Origin: Streptomyces sp. P3
GTDB lineage: Bacteria; Actinomycetota; Actinomycetes; Streptomycetales; Streptomycetaceae
DNA length: 64,000 nucleotides
Assembly (NCBI RefSeq): GCF_003032475.1
Contig: NZ_CP028369.1
Coordinates: 9,610,001 to 9,674,000, forward strand
Reading direction: 5' to 3'
The translations under genes were made by a program, and so were the position numbers. Below the pieces are notes generated by a model, which was not told the DNA's origin, did not search any database, and saw only the letters and a program-made list of their open reading frames with translations. Positions within the stretch are counted from its first letter, which is position 1. Every line of letters begins with the position of its first letter. Shown one piece after another: positions 57,881 to 64,000 of the stretch.

Positions 57881-59683
57881 CTACTGGACGAGCTCCCAGT
57901 CCTGCGAGCCGTCGGTGACCGAGTTCTGCAGGGTCAGTTGCGCCCCGGCGGTGCCACCGGTCAGGTACAGGCTCGTGTTCTTGACCGACTGCAGCCGGTA
58001 GAGGCCGTCGCTGGTCTTGACCAGGTTCCAGCTGCCGGTACTGCTGTTGTCGACCCACTGGCCGATCTTCTGCCCGACCGTCGCGTTGCCCGTCCAGATG
58101 GCCGCGGCCCGCCCGCCCGCCTTGTTCAGCAGGGTGACGCCGCCGCCCGGCTCGGTCGTCAGGTGCCAGAACTGGGTGTCCGGGTTCGCCGCGGAACCGG
58201 GGGCCTCCAGACGGACGTCGGGGACGTCTCCGTTGCCGAGGTTGGCGTCGTTGGTCTTGTTCCCGGTTCCGATCACCTGGTCGGTCTTACGGTTCACCAG
58301 CTGGTAGTAGGCGCCGTCGGTGTGACCGAGGTCGACTTCGGCGAACTTGAGCGTCGAGGTGCCCTGGTTGTTGAGGATCGACACGCGACCGGTGCCGTCC
58401 ACGTACTGCAGGTTGCGGCTGTAGGCGCCCGGTGAGGTCGTCTGGTACTCCTTCCACGTGCCGTCGCTGCGTCCGCTCTCGTTGACCCAGACGTTGCCGC
58501 TGCCGGCGGCGTTGTAGACCAGGCGGCCGCCGGGGAGCCTGATGAGGACCGGGCTGCCGCCCATCGTCAGGGGATGGGAGCCGGCGTCGACCGGCAGAGT
58601 GTCGACTCCGGTGCCGGTGGCCGATCCGGTGAAGAACTTCAGCGGGTCGTCGGCGATCCGGTAGCGGGTGTTGGCTCCGCCGCCCCAGTACTCGTAGGTG
58701 ATCATCCACTTGCCGTCGGTGGTGCGGACGACGTTCGCCATGCCCGGCCGGCCGCCGCCGATCTCGGTCTTGCCTCCGCCCATGGTCTGGGTCAGGCCGG
58801 CGATGTCGACGACGGGGGAGCTCCATGCGGCGCTGGTGCCGTCCCAGGTCTTGTGGACGAGGATCTGGCCGAGGGAGTCCGTGGCGGTGCCGTTGGCCGG
58901 GTCGAGGGTCGGGACGCCGGTGGTCGCGTTGAAGCCGGTGTAGTCGTTCTCGTCGGAGTAGTAGGCGACGAGCTTGCCCTTGTAGACCATCAGGTACGGC
59001 TCCCAGAGGGGGTCCACCTGCCTGTTCGTGTTGGCGTTCGCGATGTTCTGGCCGACCGCGCCCGCGCTTCCGCCCTGCCAGCCACCGGTCGCGATGACGT
59101 TGAGGATCTTCCACGACGCGCCGTCGTCGGTGCTCGAGTACAGCGCGATCGCCAGGTCCTTGCGGTCGCCGTCGTTGGTCGGCGTCCAGTTCGGATCTGC
59201 GGCCTTGTGCTCCTTGTAGTAGTAGTCGTCGCCCGACACCACCGTCGCGAGGAGCAGTGTGCCCTGCTTCAGGTCCCCGACGTCCTGGGGGAGGACGTAG
59301 AGGTAGGGGTTGGTCCAGTTGCTCGTGTACTTCGCGTACTGCGGGTCGGTGGAGATGTACGCGGGCGCCTTGACCTCGGCCAGCGGCTGCCAGGAGGTGC
59401 CCTTGTCGTCGCTCTTGTAGACGGGGAGGGTCTGTCCGTCGGCGCTGCCCGAGGCCGTCACGACCGTGGACTTCTCGAACGCGGCCACCAGACGTCCGCT
59501 CGGCAACTGCGCCGACTTCGGATAGACCGCGCAGTTGCCGCGTCCCTTCAGACACGGCTCGCTGCCGAGCTGATACAGGGTTCCGCCCGTCGGGTTGTAC
59601 GCCTGCGCTCCGGCCGGTACGGCCAGCAGCGCCGAGGCCGCGGCGAACGTTCCGAGCGCTCTGCCCAGCATTCTTCTCTGCAC
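57881..59683 (-). CDS. Secreted BNR/sialidase-fold glycoside hydrolase (GH93-like) with ricin-type lectin domain
   Basis: 600 residues. Signal peptide ending AQA near residue 28. The catalytic part (about 35-440) has BNR-type Asp-box repeats SDDKGTSW and STDDGASWK and a beta-propeller pattern, with RLVAAFEKS, EPYLMVYKGKLVAYYSDE and MITYEYWGGG. These resemble exo-arabinanases of GH93, but sialidase-like specificity cannot be excluded. The C-terminal beta-trefoil (about 450-600) has QFW, GQW-like and QDWELVQ motifs typical of ricin/CBM13 lectins. GTG 59683 with AAGGAGG four bases upstream was chosen; the ATG four codons later is too far from that site. Confidence 0.82.
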   Translation of the reverse strand: MQRRMLGRALGTFAAASALLAVPAGAQAYNPTGGTLYQLGSEPCLKGRGNCAVYPKSAQLPSGRLVAAFEKSTVVTASGSADGQTLPVYKSDDKGTSWQPLAEVKAPAYISTDPQYAKYTSNWTNPYLYVLPQDVGDLKQGTLLLATVVSGDDYYYKEHKAADPNWTPTNDGDRKDLAIALYSSTDDGASWKILNVIATGGWQGGSAGAVGQNIANANTNRQVDPLWEPYLMVYKGKLVAYYSDENDYTGFNATTGVPTLDPANGTATDSLGQILVHKTWDGTSAAWSSPVVDIAGLTQTMGGGKTEIGGGRPGMANVVRTTDGKWMITYEYWGGGANTRYRIADDPLKFFTGSATGTGVDTLPVDAGSHPLTMGGSPVLIRLPGGRLVYNAAGSGNVWVNESGRSDGTWKEYQTTSPGAYSRNLQYVDGTGRVSILNNQGTSTLKFAEVDLGHTDGAYYQLVNRKTDQVIGTGNKTNDANLGNGDVPDVRLEAPGSAANPDTQFWHLTTEPGGGVTLLNKAGGRAAAIWTGNATVGQKIGQWVDNSSTGSWNLVKTSDGLYRLQSVKNTSLYLTGGTAGAQLTLQNSVTDGSQDWELVQ

Positions 59684-60303
59684 GGTTCCTCCTTGGGGAC
59701 GGCCGTGAAGACGGCCGGATTCCCTGATGCGGGTGGGAAGTAGAGGGGCCGTTCCGTGACAAGGACGCGGACGGCCAGGGGCCCGGGTTCGGGTCGGGTG
59801 TGAAACCCCCGGTGGTGCGGGCAGGGTGTGCCCGGCCGGGGGAGGAGTGAAGGGTGGAGCATCCGGTACGGCGGCTCGCCCGGGGTGACGGGATCTGCCG
59901 AAGCGGGCTGTGGTCCGGGCTCGTGCGCCCCGGATCAGTCGTGTGCCGGGTCGGCGCGTAACCGCCGCCGGGGGCGTCGCTGAAGGGGGACGCGGGCGTG
60001 CCGGGCCGTGCCGTCACAGCACGGTGTGCCGTGACGCAGCCCCCGGTCTGCCGCTCGCGTCATGAAAGCCTCCAGGCGATCGCCGTCCGAATTCGGTGCA
60101 GCCGGCGTCGTCGATGTCGACGCGTCGTATGACTGCGCAGCCATGTCAGCGCAGTCATACCGGTGACGTCAAGCCTCTGGACCGGATTCGTCGCTACGGA
60201 CGGTGCGGCGGGAAAGACGGTCGACGTGCCTCGGGCAGGAGCGGGCCGGCTCCGGGACCCCGGTGACCGGCCCCGCGGAGCATCCCTGGACCGGGTGCCG
60301 CGA
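59684..60303. other. Intergenic region upstream of the BNR-fold hydrolase gene
   Basis: 620 bases without a supported gene. Expected to hold the hydrolase promoter. Its main feature is the palindrome at 60127-60160. Short frames here have neither ribosome sites nor recognisable protein patterns. Confidence 0.6.
60127..60160. promoter_or_regulatory. Large perfect palindrome, operator or terminator
   Basis: GTATGACTGCGC-N10-GCGCAGTCATAC, 12-base perfect arms. It is less GC-rich at its ends than the nearby terminators and carries no T run, so an operator is at least as likely. It lies 444 bases upstream of the hydrolase start and 207 bases past the MarR stop. Confidence 0.45.
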
Positions 60304-60350
60304 GGCCAGGCGGGTCCCCGGCACGGCGCCTGCCGGGGACCCGCCTGGCC
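60304..60350 (-). terminator. Terminator of the MarR/two-component operon
   Basis: Perfect 20-base arms (60304-60323 and 60331-60350) with a seven-base loop, 17 bases past the MarR-type stop codon. It is among the longest stems in the window. Confidence 0.85.
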
Positions 60351-60366
60351 GTGGGTAGGACGGAGG

Positions 60367-60861
60367 TCAGGGCAGCCGCGGCAGCGTGTCCCGAGCCGCA
60401 TGGCTGAGGACGCGCAGGTCCTCCGCGAACTGCGCGCGGTGGTCCGCGGGAAGCGGCTCCACGAAATGGCGCCGGATGTTCTCGGCGTGCACACGGGCGG
60501 CCCGGACGGCCGTCTCCTCGCCCAGCGCGGTGAGACTGACGAGCTTTCCCCGCCGGTCCGCGGGGGATTCAACCCGCGCCACCAGACCCGCCGCCTCCAT
60601 ACGGTCCACCAGCCGGGTGGCGCCACCCGTGGTCAGCACCTGTTCCTGGGCGACGGCCCTCATCGACAGACCCGGCGTGCCGGCCCGCCCCAGGATGAGC
60701 AGCACCTCGAACATCAGATGACTGATCCCGCACTCCACCTCGAGGGCCCGTCCGAGAATGTACTCGAGCCGGTTGGCCGCGCCCTGCAAGCGTCCGAACG
60801 CCAGGATCAACTCGTGGTCCGCGGCTTCCTTCGCCGTCGTGATCTCCGGATGCTCGCTCAC
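60367..60861 (-). CDS. MarR family transcriptional regulator
   Basis: 164 residues. The winged-helix core (about 50-115) shows MFEVLLILGRAGTPGLSMRAVAQEQVLTTGGATRLVDRMEAAGLV spread over two helices and the wing with RVESPADRRGKLVSLTALG, all typical of MarR. Long helices at both ends form the dimer. GTG 60861 was chosen because the sequence before it lacks family features. It lies 79 bases after the response regulator on the same strand and may be transcribed with it. Confidence 0.9.
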   Translation of the reverse strand: MSEHPEITTAKEAADHELILAFGRLQGAANRLEYILGRALEVECGISHLMFEVLLILGRAGTPGLSMRAVAQEQVLTTGGATRLVDRMEAAGLVARVESPADRRGKLVSLTALGEETAVRAARVHAENIRRHFVEPLPADHRAQFAEDLRVLSHAARDTLPRLP

Positions 60862-60940
60862 AGTCCCGCAGCCCCTCTCGTCGCCCCGCCCCACCGTACC
60901 GATCATGTCGCGATCCGGGAGCGACCCGTCGGCAGGGGAC

Positions 60941-61591
60941 TCAGGGCGAGAGGTCGATCAGCCCCCTGCGGGCCGCTTCCGAGACGGCGGCCGCCCGGTT
61001 GTCGACCCCGAGTTTGCGGTAGGCGCGCACCAGATGCGTCTTGATCGTCGCTTCGCTCAGGAAGAGGGCCGCTGCGATGGAACGGTTGCCGTGCCCCTCG
61101 GCCATCAACCGGACCACGTCCAGCTCGCGTTGCGTCAGATCCGTCCGGACGCCGATCGCCTGGCCGACGAGACCCTCGACGATCTCCGGCGTCAGCCCCA
61201 TGCCGCCGGCGGCCACGCCGCGCACGGCACGGAACAGCTCCTCGGGCGGGCCGGCCTTCAGCACGTACCCGCGTGCGCCGGCCTCCAGCGCGCGCACGAC
61301 GTCCGCCCGCCCCGCGTAACTGGTCAGCATGACCACCGGCAGGCCCGGCGCCTCGGCCGTCAACCGCCGGACCGCTTCGACGCCGTCCATGCCCCGGCCG
61401 GCGCCCGCGAACCGCAGATCCATCAGGACGACGTCGGGCGCGAGTTCACGAGCCATGCGCACGGCCTCCTCGCCGCTGCCGGCCTCCCCGGCCACCTCGA
61501 TGCCGGGCTCGCCCTCCAACAGCGCCCGCAGGCCCGCGCGGACCACCACATGGTCGTCGGCGATCAGCAGCCGCACCACGCTCGTTGTCAC
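60941..61591 (-). CDS. NarL/LuxR family response regulator
   Basis: 216 residues. Receiver domain with acidic pair Asp12/Asp13, phosphorylation site Asp58 (VVLMDLRF), Thr/Ser in VMLTSYAG and Lys in YVLKAG. The C-terminal LuxR helix-turn-helix (about 150-212) has LTQRELDVVRLMAEGHGNRSIAAALFLSEATIKTHL spread over its length. GTG start overlaps the kinase stop by four bases, so the two are a cognate pair. Target genes unknown; the MarR gene downstream is a candidate. Confidence 0.95.
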   Translation of the reverse strand: MTTSVVRLLIADDHVVVRAGLRALLEGEPGIEVAGEAGSGEEAVRMARELAPDVVLMDLRFAGAGRGMDGVEAVRRLTAEAPGLPVVMLTSYAGRADVVRALEAGARGYVLKAGPPEELFRAVRGVAAGGMGLTPEIVEGLVGQAIGVRTDLTQRELDVVRLMAEGHGNRSIAAALFLSEATIKTHLVRAYRKLGVDNRAAAVSEAARRGLIDLSP

Positions 61592-62844
61592 CGGTTCACC
61601 GCCGTGGCCGCGGGCAGCGCACGGGCCGACGCGCGGCGGGCCGCGACCACGGCCCGTATCCGCGTGCCCCGGCCGGGCTCGCTGTCGACGTGCAGGTCAC
61701 CGTCCAGCTCACGCAGCCGTGCCCGCGCCGCCGGCAGCCCGAGGCCCCGGCCCCGCGAAGCGGGCGCGCCCACGGCGTCCGGGACGAAACCGACGCCGTC
61801 GTCCAGCAGCTCCAGTTCGAGAGCGCCCTGCCGCTGACGAAGCGTCACCAGCACGTTCCCGGCGTGCGCGTGTTCCCTGACGTTGGCCAGCGAGCTCTGG
61901 GCGACCCGGAACAGCGTGGCCGCGGCTTCCACACTCACCTCCGCCGGACGGCCTCCCACCGAACGGAACGTCACGCACCCGGCCGTCCCCTCCCGCTGGG
62001 CGCGGCCGCACAGCAGCCTCAAGGAGTCCTCGAGGCCGGATTCGTCCACGGCGGACGGGGTGAGGTCGTGAATGATCCGCCGGGTCTCCGCGAGGCCCGC
62101 GTCCAGCCCGTCGGCGGCCGCGCGGACCCGGTCGCGCGCGGCGTCCGGGCGCTCCACCAGATCCCGTTCCGCGGCGTGCAGCAGCATCAGATGGCCGGCG
62201 AGCTCCTGCGCGAGGGTGTCGTGCAGATCCCTGGCGATCCGCTCACGCTCCGCCAGCGCCCCCGCCCTGCGCTGTTCGTCCGCCAGCACGCGCCGCGTTC
62301 CGCGCAGCTCCGCCAGCAGCCGCTGACGTTCCGTCACGTCCTGCTGCAGCGTGCGGTACAGCGTGACGGTGCCCCAGACGGCCGCGACGGGGATCAGGAC
62401 CATCTCGGCGTCGAATCCCCCCGCCTGGGTGGTCAGCCGGCCGAGCAGCACCACGGTGATGCCGGCCAGCGCGATCGTCGCGCCGCGCCGTCCGAGGGCA
62501 CGCAGGACCAGGCAGGCGAGCGGCACACCGCACCAGGCGTAGGCGGCGGTCAGAGGCGGTGGGTTGAGCACCATGAGCGCGGTCCACAGCAGCAACAGGG
62601 CGCTCACCCACAGGCGGCGGGCCCGTCCGTCGAGTCTGCTCCACAGCAATAAGCCCGTCGCGTAGCCCACGGCGAGCAGTGCGCTGACGGCCACGATCTC
62701 CGTGCACAGCGCGTTCGGTGCACGGACGAGCCGGACCGAAGCGGCGCCGACGACGCAGAAGAAGGCGAAATGCGGTACGCGGTCGAGCGCCGAGAGGGCG
62801 CGGCGGGCCGACGACGGGGTGCGGACGGAGGCGTGGTCGGTCAC
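61588..62844 (-). CDS. Sensor histidine kinase, HisKA_3 (NarL-partner) type
   Basis: 418 residues. The N-terminal part (about 25-185) has five or six hydrophobic helices with no sizeable external loop, so it may sense a membrane or intramembrane signal. A coiled segment leads to the HisKA_3 phosphorylation site ERERIARDLHDTLAQEL. The HATPase domain follows with FRVAQSSLANVREHAHA and DDGVGF ... GLGLPAARARLRELDG. GTG 62844 has AGGGAG six bases upstream and was preferred over the frame start at 62898. Pairs with the overlapping response regulator. Confidence 0.93.
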   Translation of the reverse strand: MTDHASVRTPSSARRALSALDRVPHFAFFCVVGAASVRLVRAPNALCTEIVAVSALLAVGYATGLLLWSRLDGRARRLWVSALLLLWTALMVLNPPPLTAAYAWCGVPLACLVLRALGRRGATIALAGITVVLLGRLTTQAGGFDAEMVLIPVAAVWGTVTLYRTLQQDVTERQRLLAELRGTRRVLADEQRRAGALAERERIARDLHDTLAQELAGHLMLLHAAERDLVERPDAARDRVRAAADGLDAGLAETRRIIHDLTPSAVDESGLEDSLRLLCGRAQREGTAGCVTFRSVGGRPAEVSVEAAATLFRVAQSSLANVREHAHAGNVLVTLRQRQGALELELLDDGVGFVPDAVGAPASRGRGLGLPAARARLRELDGDLHVDSEPGRGTRIRAVVAARRASARALPAATAVNR

Positions 62845-62978
62845 GGCGAACTCCCTGGACGGATGATCCACTCGGACAGGGCGCCCGAGTCTATCCACCG
62901 TCCGTGCCGGCCGTGTCCGGTCAGGACCGCCGGCCGCCGGTCGTCTCCGCGGCGCACCGGCGGCCCCCGCCGCGCGGG

Positions 62979-64000
62979 CTACGCCCCCGGGTGCAGTCCC
63001 AGCCGGCCGGGCGTCGGCTCACCCTGGACCTCGCCGAAGTACAGGGCGAAGGTCTGCTTCCAGCGCTCGACCTGGGCCCGGTCCGCCATGAAGCGGGGGA
63101 ACCCGTCCAGGTTGCCGTTCGGGTACTCCCAGATCGGCTTCAGACCGCTCGGCGGGGTCACGTCGGTGCGCACGGACCAGCCGTTGAAGGAGCCGTTCTG
63201 CATCTCCGGCGACAGCTGCCAGTTGAGGAACAGCTTGGCGGCCGTGGGATGGGCGGCCTGCCTGAGGATCGCCAGGCGCTGCCCCCAGGACATGAACGGG
63301 TGGCCGTCGGCGACGACGAAGCGGACCGGTGAGGACGGCGGAGCGGTCAGCGTTCCCGCGCCGCCGACGCCGATCGCCTTCTCGCCGGCGGCCACGGCCT
63401 GCCCGGGCGAGTGGCTGCCCCGGGCGAAGCGCACGTCCTGGGCGGCCAGCTTCGCCGCCCACTCCCAGCCGTACTTCCGCACGTACAGGGAGTACAGGTA
63501 CAGCACCGCGTCGTCGTCGTGCGGGTACGAGGAGGCGATCCGCCCCTTCCAGCGGGGGTCGACGAGGTCGAGCGGAGTGCGGGGCGGGTGGGAGCCGACC
63601 GCCGCCGGACCGTACATGAAGCTGAAGGCGAGCGCGCCGACGGCCACCCAGGCGCCCTCGGGGTCCTTGAAGCCGTCGTACACCCGGGAGAACCCGGCGG
63701 GCCGGTAGTGCAGCAGACGACCCTGGTCCTTCCAGCGCGTGAAGTCCTGGAGGGTCTGGAGCTGCATGACGTCCGGCACGACGGTGCCGGTCGCGAACTG
63801 GTTGTCGAGACGGACGTCGTGGTACTTGCTGTAGTCGACGACGAGCGTCAGGTCGATGTCCGGGAAGCGGTCGCGGAAGGCGGCCTTTGTGAAGTCCTGC
63901 TGGGTGGGGGTGTCGCCGCCGGCGTAGACCACGAGCCTGCCGCCTTCCGCGACGGCGTCCCGGTAGAGCTCGTCCAGCGTCCTTCTCTCCTCGGCCCCGG
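62979..64000 (-). CDS. Extracellular solute-binding protein, iron/polyamine type (5' end beyond window)
   Basis: About 340 residues visible, open through the window edge; the start codon and signal peptide are missing. LVVYAGGDTPTQQDFTKAAFRDRFPDIDLTLVVDY (read over the first 45 residues after the edge region) is the start pattern of family 6/13 binding proteins (SBP_bac_6/SBP_bac_11). PRWKGRIASSYPHDDDAVLYLYSLY is the hinge region, followed by AKLFLNWQLSPEMQ and a NGWSVRTD segment. Such proteins bind ferric iron, phosphonates, polyamines or thiamine for ABC import. No transporter partner is in the window; it would lie upstream or elsewhere. Confidence 0.82.
   Translation of the reverse strand, partial: GAEERRTLDELYRDAVAEGGRLVVYAGGDTPTQQDFTKAAFRDRFPDIDLTLVVDYSKYHDVRLDNQFATGTVVPDVMQLQTLQDFTRWKDQGRLLHYRPAGFSRVYDGFKDPEGAWVAVGALAFSFMYGPAAVGSHPPRTPLDLVDPRWKGRIASSYPHDDDAVLYLYSLYVRKYGWEWAAKLAAQDVRFARGSHSPGQAVAAGEKAIGVGGAGTLTAPPSSPVRFVVADGHPFMSWGQRLAILRQAAHPTAAKLFLNWQLSPEMQNGSFNGWSVRTDVTPPSGLKPIWEYPNGNLDGFPRFMADRAQVERWKQTFALYFGEVQGEPTPGRLGLHPGA

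Overview
The window is high-GC actinobacterial DNA, almost certainly Streptomyces. The evidence is very strong third-position GC, frequent GTG/TTG starts, ATGA/GTGA stop-start overlaps, a mycothiol-dependent formaldehyde dehydrogenase, Tat-exported glycoside hydrolases with ricin-type lectin tails, a SpoIIE-type phosphatase and a PknG-like kinase. All coordinates and translations were read by eye from the sequence. Family names come from motif recognition, not database searches.

Layout. 1-5200: end of a sugar-binding lipoprotein gene, a YihY/BrkB membrane protein, a Pyr_excise-type protein, polyphosphate kinase 2, an excalibur-domain surface protein and a holin-like/DUF3618 envelope pair. 5470-15277: a glycine betaine and one-carbon locus with formaldehyde dehydrogenase plus MBL hydrolase, an IclR regulator, formyl-THF deformylase, an aldehyde dehydrogenase and an ABC importer (ATPase, fused double permease, lipoprotein). 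CGCAAC-type repeats occur at several of its promoters, suggesting one regulon. 15542-16243: two small membrane proteins around a strong palindrome.

16542-24126 is the most unusual part: a tight five-gene operon encoding a trypsin-like protein, a PknG-like kinase with zinc ribbons, a vWA protein with a zinc ribbon, a four-helix membrane protein with one ectodomain, and a solute-binding lipoprotein. The last two resemble the GlnX/GlnH sensor pair of mycobacterial PknG. The added protease and vWA modules make this look like a membrane-sensed kinase-protease signalling or conflict system.

24226-29267: organosulfur uptake (ssuA, ssuB, ssuC) and flavin reductase ssuE, each unit preceded by a Cys-containing attenuator-type leader peptide and a shared promoter-proximal motif. 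Between them lies a truncated DszC/SfnB-type dehydrogenase remnant. 29359-43364: a minus-strand operon of about 12 genes for L-fucose-type sugar uptake and non-phosphorylating breakdown, next to a divergent secreted GH29 fucosidase. Its lactonase gene has lost its centre but kept its frame and its overlaps with both neighbours.

43503-64000: a SpoIIE-type phosphatase, an intact IS110 transposase, a methyltransferase, a secreted GH78 rhamnosidase, a GlxA-type AraC regulator, a saccharopine-dehydrogenase-like protein, a TetR/permease/amidohydrolase unit, a secreted BNR-fold hydrolase with a lectin tail, a MarR regulator with a two-component system, and the 3' part of a binding-protein gene running off the edge. 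The secreted enzymes point to a soil organism living on plant polysaccharide side chains. I saw no tRNA, rRNA or CRISPR array.
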